From the NCBI GenBank assembly GCA_046346845.1, contig JAXMHH010000004.1, positions 62,001 to 126,000 on the forward strand: DNA of 64,000 bases. Direction: 5' to 3'. Below the pieces are notes generated by a model. The model did no database searches. It worked only from the letters and a program-made list of their open reading frames with translations, and was not told the DNA's origin. Below are positions 1 through 8,536 of this stretch, piece by piece; within the stretch, counting starts at the first letter, position 1, and the number at the start of each line of letters is the position of its first letter. Source of the DNA: DSSB01 sp046346845. Lineage in GTDB: Bacteria > UBA10199 > DSSB01. A program made the translations under genes and the position numbers.

Positions 1-49
1 GACATAGGTTTTTGGGCGGCTAATAGCCTTGGCTGGGTACAGCTTAAGC

Positions 50-1177
50 ATGAAAGAAAGCTCCATTTCAAACCAATTCCGTCCCACCCGGGCCCGCATC
101 GACCTCGAAGCCCTGCGGCATAATTTCACCTTGGCCCGGCGCCTGGCCGGGGAGGCGGTGCCGATGCTCGGGGTCGTCAAGGCGAACGGCTATGGCCACG
201 GGGCGCTCCCGGTAGCCCGTGTCCTGGAAGAGGCGGGCGCCTTCGCCCTGGCGGTGGCGACACCGGAAGAGGGCATTCAGCTGCGCGAGGGTGGCGTGGA
301 CCTCCCCGTCTTGGTCTTTGGCGGGCCCTTTGGCGCCGATGCAAAGACGCTGGCCCGCTACTCCCTCATCCCCGTGCTCTATGACCGCGAGCAGATCCGT
401 TATCTGCAGGATTCCGCAGCGGCTTCCCTCCCTGTTTATCTCAAGGTTGATACCGGCATGACCCGGCTGGGCATTTTTCCCGAACGGGTGGGCGACTTTC
501 TCCAAGAGCTCCGCCGGGCCCCGCGCTTGGAATTGGCCGGGGTCATGAGCCACCTGGCCCAGGCCGATGTGACCTTCGAGGGCCCCACCGCCGAGCAGTA
601 CCGCCGATTTCGGGAGGTGGAGGTCCGCCTTCGCCGCGAGGCCCCCGAAGTGAAGGTCTTTCATTTGGCCAACAGCGCCGCCATCCTGGGCAGTCGGGTG
701 GATTCGGGGGATTGGGCCCGGCCCGGCATCATGCTCTATGGTTCCAATCCCAATCCGCGTTTCGAGGCGGGGAAGGAATTGCGCCCGGTGATGCATTTCG
801 AGACCGCCATCGTCAGCCTCAAAGAGGTCCCGGCGGGCACTGCGGTGAGCTATGGCGGGACCTGGGTCGCCCCGCGGCCCAGCCGCATCGCGGTCCTCCC
901 GGTGGGTTATGCCGACGGCTACATCCGCCACCTCAGCAATTGTGGCGAGGTGCTGATCCGCGGCCGGCGCGCCCCGGTGGTGGGAAGGGTCTGCATGGAC
1001 CTCACCATGATCGACGTCACGGAGGTCGCGGAGGCGGCTTTGGGAGACCCGGTGACGCTGTGGGGGGGCGGATTGCCCGCCGAGGAAGTCGCCGAACGCG
1101 CCGGCACCATCGCTTACGAGCTGTTTTGCGCGGTGAGCCCGCGGGTGCCGAGGATCTACACCGGGGAGGCCTCGTGA
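50..1177 (+). CDS. alr: Alanine racemase
   Basis: This cytoplasmic PLP enzyme interconverts L- and D-alanine to supply peptidoglycan synthesis. The 375-residue product has the PLP-lysine motif VVKANGYGHG (Lys44), the barrel segment KVDTGMTRLG, and the C-terminal-domain block SYGGTW that carries the second catalytic residue, a tyrosine. The length is normal for the family. A TTG at 29 would add seven residues without a better ribosome site, so I chose the ATG. The TGA stop overlaps the GTG start of mlaE (GTGA), so the two genes are probably translationally coupled. Whether a gene lies upstream in the same operon cannot be seen. Confidence 0.95.
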   Translation: MKESSISNQFRPTRARIDLEALRHNFTLARRLAGEAVPMLGVVKANGYGHGALPVARVLEEAGAFALAVATPEEGIQLREGGVDLPVLVFGGPFGADAKTLARYSLIPVLYDREQIRYLQDSAAASLPVYLKVDTGMTRLGIFPERVGDFLQELRRAPRLELAGVMSHLAQADVTFEGPTAEQYRRFREVEVRLRREAPEVKVFHLANSAAILGSRVDSGDWARPGIMLYGSNPNPRFEAGKELRPVMHFETAIVSLKEVPAGTAVSYGGTWVAPRPSRIAVLPVGYADGYIRHLSNCGEVLIRGRRAPVVGRVCMDLTMIDVTEVAEAALGDPVTLWGGGLPAEEVAERAGTIAYELFCAVSPRVPRIYTGEAS

Positions 1178-2004
1178 TCGAGTACCTTCAGGATTTTTTT
1201 GAGAGGAATCGGCGCTTGCAGGGCCTGCTCATCCGCCTGGGGCGTCCCTTCACCGGGGTCATCCAGGGGTTGGGCCGCTTCGTCTACTTCAGCGTCGAGA
1301 CGGTGCAGTGGGCCTTCCGCGGCGCCCTGCACGTGCGCGTCTTCTTTGCCGAGATGATGAAGATCGGCGTCAATTCCACCCTGATCATCGCCTTGGTTGG
1401 GCTGTTCGCGGGCATGGTCTTCGCCCTGCAGACCGGATCGGCCTTTCGGCTCTTCAACGCCGAGACCCTGGTCGGCTCCACGGTCGGCATCGCCCTGGCC
1501 CGGGAATTGGCCCCCGTCTTCACCGCGCTCATGATCGTGGCCCGCGCCGGCAGCGCGATGGCCGCCGAGATCGGGACGATGAGCGTCACTGAGCAGATCG
1601 ATGCCCTGAAGAGCATGGCCGTCCACCCCATCAATTACCTGGTGGTGCCGCGGGTCCTCGCCACCACCGTGATGCTTCCCATGCTGGTGGGCGTCTTCAA
1701 CGCGATGGGGCTCTTGGGTTCCTACGTGGTGTCGGTTTACTTGCTGCAAATCCCCGAGGGTCCCTATCTGTACCGATACCATACGATCGTCGAGCCCCAA
1801 GATTTCTATCAAGGCCTGATCAAGGGGGTCCTGTTCGGCTTCCTGATCGCCCTGATCGCCTGTTACAAGGGCTACCATACCACCAACGGGGCGGAAGGGG
1901 TCGGCCGCAGCACTACCCAGGCCGTGGTCGCGGCCTCGGTGACGGTGCTGATCTTGAACTACTTTTTGGCGACCTGGTTGCTGCAGTTGTTCCCTAATAC
2001 CTGA
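1174..2004 (+). CDS. mlaE: MlaE-type phospholipid ABC transporter permease
   Basis: This is the inner-membrane permease of an Mla-type lipid transporter; it pairs with the MlaF ATPase and MCE protein encoded next. The GTG at 1174 gives a 276-residue product starting IEYLQDFFERN, which fits the family better than the long upstream extension that reads through alr in another frame. Hydrophobic segments and the family block ELAPVFTALMIVARAGSAMA, followed by E.GTM.V.EQ.DAL, identify the MlaE/permease family. The 4-base overlap with alr and the short gap to mlaF indicate one operon. No MlaB (STAS) or MlaC gene is present here. Confidence 0.95.
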   Translation: MIEYLQDFFERNRRLQGLLIRLGRPFTGVIQGLGRFVYFSVETVQWAFRGALHVRVFFAEMMKIGVNSTLIIALVGLFAGMVFALQTGSAFRLFNAETLVGSTVGIALARELAPVFTALMIVARAGSAMAAEIGTMSVTEQIDALKSMAVHPINYLVVPRVLATTVMLPMLVGVFNAMGLLGSYVVSVYLLQIPEGPYLYRYHTIVEPQDFYQGLIKGVLFGFLIALIACYKGYHTTNGAEGVGRSTTQAVVAASVTVLILNYFLATWLLQLFPNT

Positions 2005-2013
2005 GAGGCATAG

Positions 2014-2772
2014 TTGAATTCCGCCCCCGTCATCCAAATGAGCGATCTCTACAAGTCCTTCGGGACCCAGCGGGTGATGAACGGGCTCAACCTCGATATC
2101 CCCCGCGGCAAAATCACCGTCATCATCGGGCGCTCGGGCGAGGGCAAGAGCGTCCTGCTCAAAACCATGATCGGCCTGATGGCGCCGGATGCCGGCAAAG
2201 TCTTGATCGACGGGATCGATCTCTTCGAGCTGTCCAGCCGGAAGCAAAACCAATTGCGCAAGAAATTCGGGATGCTCTTCCAAAACGCCGCCCTATTCGA
2301 CTCCATGACCGTCTACGACAACGTGGCCTTTCCCCTGCGGGAGCATACCGAGCTGGGCGAGGACGAGATCGAGGTCAAGGTTTTGGACAAATTGGCCAAG
2401 GTCGGCCTGAAGGGGGTCGGGGCGAAGATGCCCGCGGAGCTGAGCGGCGGGATGCGCAAGCGCGTCGGCCTGGCCCGGGCCCTGATGCTCGACCCCGAGA
2501 TAATCCTGTACGACGAACCGACCACCGGATTGGACCCCATCCTCACGGATTCGATTGACAATTTAATCCTGGAAACCCAGAAGAGTTTCGGGCTGACCTC
2601 GGTGGTGGTCAGCCACGACATCCCTTCCACCATGAAGATGGCGGACAAGGTCGCGATGCTCCACGAGGGCCGCATCCTCGAGGAGGGCGCTCCGGAGGTG
2701 TTTCGTCGCTCGCAGGACCCCTGGATCCAAAATTTCCTGTTGGGCAAGGCGGATAAGGATTTCATCGGATGA
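2014..2772 (+). CDS. mlaF: MlaF-type ABC transporter ATP-binding protein
   Basis: This is the ATPase that energises lipid movement through MlaE/MlaD at the inner membrane. The 252-residue protein has Walker A GRSGEGKS (about residues 39-46), the ABC signature LSGGMRKRVGLARAL, Walker B ILYDEPTTGLDP and the switch histidine in VVVSHD. The TTG at 2014 is chosen because GAGAGG lies at a good distance upstream; an ATG at 2038 would remove eight residues. Its stop overlaps the mlaD start (ATGA), so the ATPase and MCE protein are coupled. Confidence 0.95.
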   Translation: MNSAPVIQMSDLYKSFGTQRVMNGLNLDIPRGKITVIIGRSGEGKSVLLKTMIGLMAPDAGKVLIDGIDLFELSSRKQNQLRKKFGMLFQNAALFDSMTVYDNVAFPLREHTELGEDEIEVKVLDKLAKVGLKGVGAKMPAELSGGMRKRVGLARALMLDPEIILYDEPTTGLDPILTDSIDNLILETQKSFGLTSVVVSHDIPSTMKMADKVAMLHEGRILEEGAPEVFRRSQDPWIQNFLLGKADKDFIG

Positions 2773-4118
2773 AGAAAAGGTTCTCCACGGAAGCGAAAGT
2801 TGGCGTCTTCGTCATTGTGGCGGTGGCCTTGCTCGCCTACCTCACCATCGACGTCAGCCAACTGGGCTGGACCCCGGGCGGGACCTACAAGATCTACACC
2901 GTGATGGACAACGCCGAGGGCGTGACGGTGAAGACTCCCGTCCAGGTGGCCGGAATTCCCGTGGGTTTGGTGAGCAATATCGCCTTGACCCCCGATCGCC
3001 GGGCCCGGGTCGAGATCGAGCTGCGCCGGGACGTCAAGCTGGGCAGCGATATCCAGGCGGAGATCCGCACCCGCGGGGTGCTGGGCGACACCTATATCGA
3101 GCTGTTTCCGGGCAGCCCGGGCGCGCCGGCCCTGGAACCGGGCTCCACGGTCACCCGGGTCAAGCAGCCCGCCGATTACCAGCAGTTGATTCGCGACCTC
3201 TCCACGCTCACCGCCGATATGAAGGAAATCACCGCGGCGATGAAGACCTATACGGTCTCCGAAAATTCCTATACCGCCGAAATCCTCAAGAACATGCAGG
3301 TGTTGACCGCCAACCTGGCGAGGTTCAGCACCAACAACGCGGCCAACATGGACGCGGTGGTGGCCAACCTGCGGGTCTTGACCGACCAGCTGCGCAGCTT
3401 CTCCCAGACCTCCACCCCCGAGATCGAGGTGGCGCTGAAGCGAATCGCGGAGATCACCGACAAGGTGAATTCCGGCCAGGGCACGGTCGGCAAGCTGATC
3501 AACGATCCGCAGACCGCCGACAAGACCAACGAGTTGCTCGACAACATCAACGGCCTGACCGAGGGGATCCGCCGCATCGAGACCGAGGTCAATTACCACA
3601 TGGAGTACCTGGGCTCGACCAAGGACGTGAAGAACTACGTCGGCCTGCGCTTCCAGCCCAGGCCCGACAAGTTCTTCCTCTTCGAGGTCGTCCACGATCC
3701 GGATCCCTCGCCCTCCAAGCAGACCCAGATCACCACGGTCACCACCGCGGGCGGCGCGACCAGCACGATCACCACCGAGACCCAAGACTTCCACAAGGTG
3801 CGTTTTTCGGCGGAATTGGGGAAGAAGCTGTATGACTTCACCATCCGCGGCGGCTTGATCGAGTCCACCGGCGGCTTCGGGATCGATTACAACAAGGGGC
3901 CCGTGGGGGTGCAGTTCTCGGCCTTCGACTTCGGCGCCGACCGACCCCACCTGAAATTCCTGACTCAGCTCAACCTGACGCGCTCGCTCTTCTTCGTCGC
4001 CGGCCTGGATGACTTCATCAACAACCAGCACGGCCTGGATTGGTTCTTGGGTGCGGGCGTGCGCTTCACGGACGAGGACATCAAGAGCCTCCTGGGAACG
4101 GCTTCATTGGCAAAATAG
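2769..4118 (+). CDS. mlaD: Long MlaD (MCE) protein with C-terminal beta-rich domain
   Basis: This is the substrate-binding MCE subunit of the lipid transporter. The visible order is an N-terminal membrane anchor (about residues 9-27), an MCE domain (about 39-116, with VQVAGIPVGLV and the GDTYIEL block), a long helical stretch (about 130-278), and a beta-strand-rich C-terminal domain (about 284-449) with alternating aromatic strands and a closing LGAGVRF strand. At 449 residues it is more than twice the length of the classical single-MCE MlaD. The layout resembles MlaD of Veillonella parvula, where the helical part and a terminal outer-membrane barrel bridge the envelope; that reading is inference. 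It is translationally coupled to mlaF. Confidence 0.88.
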   Translation: MKKRFSTEAKVGVFVIVAVALLAYLTIDVSQLGWTPGGTYKIYTVMDNAEGVTVKTPVQVAGIPVGLVSNIALTPDRRARVEIELRRDVKLGSDIQAEIRTRGVLGDTYIELFPGSPGAPALEPGSTVTRVKQPADYQQLIRDLSTLTADMKEITAAMKTYTVSENSYTAEILKNMQVLTANLARFSTNNAANMDAVVANLRVLTDQLRSFSQTSTPEIEVALKRIAEITDKVNSGQGTVGKLINDPQTADKTNELLDNINGLTEGIRRIETEVNYHMEYLGSTKDVKNYVGLRFQPRPDKFFLFEVVHDPDPSPSKQTQITTVTTAGGATSTITTETQDFHKVRFSAELGKKLYDFTIRGGLIESTGGFGIDYNKGPVGVQFSAFDFGADRPHLKFLTQLNLTRSLFFVAGLDDFINNQHGLDWFLGAGVRFTDEDIKSLLGTASLAK

Positions 4119-4128
4119 GGGAATGAAC

Positions 4129-5700
4129 ATGGCGAAAATCCAGCGGGCATTGATCAGCGTCTCCGACAAGGCGGGGATCGTCGATCTGGCGCAGTATTTG
4201 GCGAAACACGGGGTCGAGATCCTCTCCACGGGCGGCACCGAGAAGCTGCTGAAAGAGAGCGGCGTTAAGGTGGTGCCGATCGGGGACTACACCGGATTTC
4301 CCGAGATGATGGACGGGCGGGTCAAGACCCTGCATCCCAAGGTCCACGGCGGCATCCTGAATATCCGCAAGAACGCCGAGCACCAAAAGGCGATGGCTTC
4401 GCAGGGGATCAAGCCCATCGACCTGGTGATCGTCAATCTCTACCCCTTCGTCCAGACCGTCGCCAAGCCGGGAGTCTCCCTGGAAGAGGCCATCGAGAAC
4501 ATCGACATCGGCGGCCCCAGCATGCTTCGGGCCGCGGCGAAGAACTTCGAGGACGTCACGGTGGTGGTCGACCCCAACGACTACGGCAAGCTCAAGCTCG
4601 AGCTGGAGAACAGCGCCATGCAGACCAGCCGCGAGCTGCGCTTCGAGCTGGCCGCCAAGGTGTTCAGCTTTTGCGCCGCCTACGACGGGGCGATCAGCAA
4701 TTTTCTCACCTCGGTCAAGGCCCCCGTCGAGCATCCCGAACGGGAGAAATTCAGCGGCATCCTCAACCTGCAGTACCGGAAGATCTTCGACCTCCGCTAT
4801 GGGGAAAATCCCCACCAGCAGGCCGCTTATTATTCCGAGGGCTGGCGCGACGAGCCCTGCGTGGGCAACGCCCGGCAGCTGCACGGCAAGGAATTGTCCT
4901 ACAACAACATCATGGACCTGGACGGCGCGCTGGAGACCGTGAAGGAATTCGAATTGGCCACCTGCTGCATCGTCAAGCACAGCAACCCCTGCGGGGTGGC
5001 GACCGACGCTTCCGACGTCGCCCAGGCCTTTCTCAAGGCCAAGGCCTGCGACGAGGTCAGCGCCTTCGGCGGGATCATCGCCTTCAACCGCGCGGTGAGC
5101 GTCGTCGCCGCGCAAGAGATCGGCAAGACCTTCTTCGAGGCGATCATCGCCCCCGACTACGAGCCCGAGGCCCTGGAGATCCTCAAGCAAAAAAAGAATA
5201 TCCGCCTGCTCAAGACCCTGCCGATTCGCCGCTACGAGATCACGGGCTGGGACATGAAAAAGGTGGTGGGCGGAATGCTCGTTCAGGACCGAGACACTCA
5301 GATGCTGGCGGCGGCCCAGGCCAAAGTCGTCACCAAGCGCAGCCCCAGCGCCGAGGAGCTCAAGGCCCTCGACTTCGCCTGGAAGCTGGTCAAGCACGTG
5401 AAGAGCAACGCCATCGTGTTCTGCCGCGAGGACCGCAGCATCGGCATCGGGGCCGGGCAGATGAGCCGGGTCGATTCGGTCAAGATCGCGGCGCTCAAGG
5501 CGGCTTCACCCCTGAAGGGGACGGTCTTGGGATCGGACGCCTTCTTTCCCTTTCGCGATGGCTTGGATGAGGCGGCCCGCCACGGCGTCACCGCGGTGAT
5601 CCAGCCGGGCGGCTCGGTCCGCGACGAAGAGGTCATCGCCGCCGCCGACGAGCACGGCATCGCCATGCTGTTCACCGGCATGCGGCACTTCCGTCATTAA
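4129..5700 (+). CDS. purH: Bifunctional AICAR transformylase/IMP cyclohydrolase
   Basis: This enzyme catalyses the last two steps of de novo IMP synthesis: formylation of AICAR with 10-formyl-THF, then ring closure. The N-terminal MGS-like cyclohydrolase part starts MAKIQRALISVSDKAGI and contains GRVKTLHPKVHGG. The C-terminal transformylase part contains KHSNPCG and the closing RDGLDEAA/QPGGSVRDEEV blocks. The ATG at 4129 is preferred because AGGGG lies about seven bases before it; the ATG at 4123 is too close to that site. With 523 residues it has the normal length. It follows mlaD by 10 bases and is the last gene of this run; two palindromic elements follow it. Confidence 0.96.
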   Translation: MAKIQRALISVSDKAGIVDLAQYLAKHGVEILSTGGTEKLLKESGVKVVPIGDYTGFPEMMDGRVKTLHPKVHGGILNIRKNAEHQKAMASQGIKPIDLVIVNLYPFVQTVAKPGVSLEEAIENIDIGGPSMLRAAAKNFEDVTVVVDPNDYGKLKLELENSAMQTSRELRFELAAKVFSFCAAYDGAISNFLTSVKAPVEHPEREKFSGILNLQYRKIFDLRYGENPHQQAAYYSEGWRDEPCVGNARQLHGKELSYNNIMDLDGALETVKEFELATCCIVKHSNPCGVATDASDVAQAFLKAKACDEVSAFGGIIAFNRAVSVVAAQEIGKTFFEAIIAPDYEPEALEILKQKKNIRLLKTLPIRRYEITGWDMKKVVGGMLVQDRDTQMLAAAQAKVVTKRSPSAEELKALDFAWKLVKHVKSNAIVFCREDRSIGIGAGQMSRVDSVKIAALKAASPLKGTVLGSDAFFPFRDGLDEAARHGVTAVIQPGGSVRDEEVIAAADEHGIAMLFTGMRHFRH

Positions 5701-5775
5701 TTCATCTCGTTTTTTTCCTCTGGGATTAGATCGTTATCCGTGAAGGACGCTTTGCGTCTGTCTTTTGCGACGCCC

Positions 5776-5931
5776 GCCCCCTAGCTGAGAGGGAGCACAC
5801 CCTGTTGGGACCCGGTCGGCCCCCTCAGGCCGGGGGCCGCCCTAAACGGAAAGTCCGATATTATTTAGGCCTTGAGGGGATCGGCCTTTCCGAAAGTCCC
5901 AACAAGGTGTGCTCCCTCTCAGCTAGGGGGC
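5776..5931. repeat. Cloverleaf palindromic element A
   Basis: The outer arms 5776-5811 and 5896-5931 are 36 bases long and complementary at all but one position. Inside are two hairpins: CGGCCCCC/GGGGGCCG (5817-5824 with 5832-5839) and a 13-base pair (5847-5859 with 5880-5892, one mismatch). The folded form would be an outer stem with two inner stem-loops. The inner sequence is related, in inverted orientation, to the element at 54111-54265. Confidence 0.85.
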
Positions 5932-6087
5932 TTGTGCAGGTTGAGAAGAAAAATGCAGTTTTTTTTCAGTACGTGATGTTGTTCACTGCGGGAATATTCT
6001 CTCACTAATATGGGTTGGAGCTGTATTGCAGTAATACCATCAAGATAGTTTCTGCCATTTCTGAGTTCCCTTGCGTCCAGTGCAAAA

Positions 6088-6277
6088 GGCTGGAAATCCG
6101 GGAACACCCTCGAAAGCTCGGCCCTTCGGGCTACTCGCGTGAAAAAAAGCCGGTTCGCAGCAAAAGTTAGGGTCTTCCTCCGTCAGCCCCTAACTTTTCT
6201 GCTCTCTCGGCTTTTTTTCCGCCCCTACGCCCTCCTTCCTGCCTAAACCTTTCGAGGGTGTTCCCGGATTTCCAGCC
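6088..6277. repeat. Cloverleaf palindromic element B
   Basis: The outer arms 6088-6116 and 6249-6277 are perfect 29-base complements. Inside are a small GCCC/GGGC hairpin (6121-6131) and a long interrupted hairpin: GAAAAAAAGCCG with CGGCTTTTTTTC (6141-6152 with 6208-6219), then a perfect 11-base pair (6162-6172 with 6188-6198). The layout matches element A but the sequence is unrelated. It lies 157 bases from element A. Confidence 0.85.
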
Positions 6278-6379
6278 GGATGTGGCGAATTAACAGGTAA
6301 TAGAAAAAAGCCAGCCTAGGCCCAACAATGGCGCTGAAGTTAATGCGGGCAATTGAAACGATTCGAAGAGTTGGGGAAT

Positions 6380-6646
6380 TTATTCCGCGATCTCGATCTT
6401 GGGGCCGAAGACGTCCTTGGCCTCGTTGGCGCTAACGAGGTAGCCGGTGATCATGAGGTGGACAAGCGTGCCGAGGACCTCGTCGTTTTCTTCCTCGGGC
6501 ATGATTTCCCGGCAATAGCTCTCGAAAACGGCCAGGATCTCGGGCCCCAGGCGGTCTTTGAGGATCTGTTGGTATTGCCCGACGTCGATCTCGTTGAGTT
6601 CAGTCAGGAGTTGGAAGGCCTTCTCAGCCCGGGGAGAGATAGTCAT
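6380..6646 (-). CDS. Small acidic protein of unknown function
   Basis: I do not recognise this 88-residue product. It is acidic and predicted mostly helical, starts MTISPRAEKAFQLL, and contains QYQQILKDRLGPEILAVF and a LVHLMITGYLVSANEAKDVFG stretch; no signal peptide or clear membrane segment is visible. The frame has coding-like composition. It is transcribed divergently from purD, with about 90 bases between the starts, and no strong ribosome site precedes its ATG. Confidence 0.65.
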   Translation of the reverse strand: MTISPRAEKAFQLLTELNEIDVGQYQQILKDRLGPEILAVFESYCREIMPEEENDEVLGTLVHLMITGYLVSANEAKDVFGPKIEIAE

Positions 6647-6738
6647 GGCGGTGAGGGTAGCACAGCGCGGGCCGGCGACAAGGAAAAAACGTTCGCCGCT
6701 TGACTTCGCGGGGTGGGGGGTTTTAGAGCCGATTCACC

Positions 6739-8007
6739 ATGAAAGTATTGGTGATTGGATCGGGAGGACGCGAACACGCCTTGGTGAAGGCCGCCAAGCG
6801 CTCCCCCCGCGTGCGCGAGGTGCTCGCCGCGCCCGGCAATCCCGGCATCGGGAGGGACGCCCGCTGCTGCGCGGTGCCCGCGGACGATATCCCGGGGCTC
6901 TTGCAGCTCGCCCAAGGCGAAGGCGTCGACCTGACCCTGGTCGGGCCCGAGGTTCCGCTGACCCAGGGCATTGTCGATGCCTTCCAGGGGGCCGGCCTCC
7001 GCATCTTCGGGCCCAACCGGGCCGCCGCCGAATTAGAGGCCAGTAAGGTCTTCACGAAAAACTTTCTCAAAAAATACCGCATCCCCACCGCCCAATACGA
7101 GGTTTTCACCGAGGCGGAGGCCGCGCGCCGCTTCCTTCGCGAGCACGCCGGGACCCGCTGGGTCCTGAAGGCCGACGGGCTCGCCGCCGGCAAGGGCGTT
7201 TTGGTTCCCTTGAGCCTCGCGGAGGCCCTGGAGGGAGTCGACCGCATCCTGGTCCAACAGGAGTTCGGCCCGCAGCAACTGGTCATCGAGGAGTTCCTCG
7301 ACGGCGAAGAGCTGTCCTTCATGGTGCTCTGCGACGGCACCCAGGGCCTGGCTCTGGCCTCCAGCCAGGATCACAAACGCTTGAACGACGGCGACCAAGG
7401 GCCCAACACCGGCGGGATGGGCGCCTATTCGCCGGCGCCCCTGATGACCGAGGCCCTTTCGGCCGAGATCATGCGCGACATCATCGCGCCGACCCTCGCG
7501 GGCCTGCGGGAGGAGGGGAGGCCCTTCGTCGGCGTCCTCTACGCCGGCCTGATGATCGTGGCCGGCAAGCCCTATGTCCTCGAGTACAACGTCCGCTTCG
7601 GCGATCCCGAGGCCGAGGTGCTTTTGCCCCGCTTGGAGAGCGATTGGATCGATCTCTTCGAGGCGGCCATCGCGGGCAGGGTGGCCGCGGCGAAGCCGAA
7701 GTGGCGACCCGGTTCGGCGGTCTGCGTGGTCCTCGCGGCCGAAGGCTATCCCGCCAATCCCCGCAAGGGAGATGAAATCCAAGGGCTTGACGAGGCAGGG
7801 GAGTTGGCGACGGTTTTTCACGCGGGCACGGCCCTGCGGGAGGGGCGTTGGCTGAGCAACGGGGGCCGGGTATTGACAGTTACGGCCCTCGGGGACGGCC
7901 TGGAGGCCGCCGTGCAGCGCGCCTACCAGGCGGTGCAAAAGATCTCCTTTCGCGGCATGCACTATCGCAAGGACATCGCCGCACGGGGCCTAAAACTTTC
8001 CAGATAA
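6739..8007 (+). CDS. purD: Phosphoribosylamine-glycine ligase (GAR synthetase)
   Basis: This ATP-grasp enzyme joins phosphoribosylamine and glycine in purine synthesis. The 422-residue product starts MKVLVIGSGGREHAL, the PurD N-domain signature, and has the ATP-grasp lysine segment VLKADGLAAGKGVLV, the DHKR..DGDQGPNTGGMG block and RFGDPEAEVLLPRL. Length and order are normal. It is the first gene of a run with purE, tsaC and the DUF1015 gene, and purE starts 14 bases after its stop. Confidence 0.97.
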   Translation: MKVLVIGSGGREHALVKAAKRSPRVREVLAAPGNPGIGRDARCCAVPADDIPGLLQLAQGEGVDLTLVGPEVPLTQGIVDAFQGAGLRIFGPNRAAAELEASKVFTKNFLKKYRIPTAQYEVFTEAEAARRFLREHAGTRWVLKADGLAAGKGVLVPLSLAEALEGVDRILVQQEFGPQQLVIEEFLDGEELSFMVLCDGTQGLALASSQDHKRLNDGDQGPNTGGMGAYSPAPLMTEALSAEIMRDIIAPTLAGLREEGRPFVGVLYAGLMIVAGKPYVLEYNVRFGDPEAEVLLPRLESDWIDLFEAAIAGRVAAAKPKWRPGSAVCVVLAAEGYPANPRKGDEIQGLDEAGELATVFHAGTALREGRWLSNGGRVLTVTALGDGLEAAVQRAYQAVQKISFRGMHYRKDIAARGLKLSR

Positions 8008-8021
8008 GGCAAAGGCAGCTT

Positions 8022-8516
8022 ATGGCGAAAACACCCTATTTAGTTTCCATCCTGATGGGCAGCGACAGCGACCTCGAGACGATGCGGGCCAGCCAGGAGG
8101 TCTTGAAAGACTTCGGCGTCGCCTCCGATATCAAGGTGCTCTCCGCGCATCGCACCCCGGATGCCCTGGCCGCTTACCTCAAGGAGGCGGAGGCGCAGGG
8201 CGTGCAGGTTTTCATCGCGGCGGCGGGCATGGCCGCCCATTTGGCGGGGGCGGTCTCCTCCAAGACGGTGAAGCCGGTGATCGGGGTGCCGCTGGATGCC
8301 TCCTCCTTGGGTGGGCTCGACGCCCTGCTCTCCACCGTGCAGATGCCGGCGGGGATTCCCGTCGCGACCGTCGCCATCGGCAAGGCGGGGGCCAAGAATG
8401 CGGCCTTCCTCGCGGTGCAGATCCTGGGCCTGAGCGATCCAAGTCTGGCGCAAAAACTGGCCGAGCAGCGCCGCAAAAACGCGGAGGCGCTCCTGGCCAA
8501 GAACGAAAAGCTATAG
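8022..8516 (+). CDS. purE: N5-carboxyaminoimidazole ribonucleotide mutase (class I)
   Basis: This enzyme converts N5-CAIR to CAIR in de novo purine synthesis. The 164-residue product has LMGSDSDLETM, SAHRTPDAL, the AAGMAAHLAGAV active-site stretch and VIGVPLDASSLGGLDALLS. The length fits class I PurE. The long upstream extension of this frame lies inside purD, so I take the ATG at 8022. No purK partner is seen here. The stop overlaps a GTG that could start the next frame, but the next gene more likely begins at the ATG at 8537. Confidence 0.96.
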   Translation: MAKTPYLVSILMGSDSDLETMRASQEVLKDFGVASDIKVLSAHRTPDALAAYLKEAEAQGVQVFIAAAGMAAHLAGAVSSKTVKPVIGVPLDASSLGGLDALLSTVQMPAGIPVATVAIGKAGAKNAAFLAVQILGLSDPSLAQKLAEQRRKNAEALLAKNEKL

Positions 8517-8536
8517 TGCCTGGGTCGGTTCGGACC

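Larger units (their letters stand above)
5701..6379. other. Intergenic region with two palindromic elements
   Basis: This 679-base stretch between purH and the convergent small gene has no ORF with coding character. It holds a weak GACGC/GCGTC hairpin followed by TCTTTT (5746-5766, a possible purH terminator), two large cloverleaf-like palindromes (5776-5931 and 6088-6277), and AT-richer DNA between them. The short ORF that starts inside the first palindrome is an artefact of the repeat. Confidence 0.7.

Noticed and set aside
2313..4031. A 572-codon minus-strand ORF over mlaF and mlaD
   Set aside because: The plus strand carries clear MlaF and MlaD motifs; the minus product has none.
5805..6008. 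Short ORF across palindromic element A
   Set aside because: It is created by the repeat and has no ribosome site or protein-like composition.
5776..6277. The tandem palindromes read as a CRISPR array or an insertion-sequence end pair
   Set aside because: There are no regular direct repeats with spacers and no transposase frame between or beside them.
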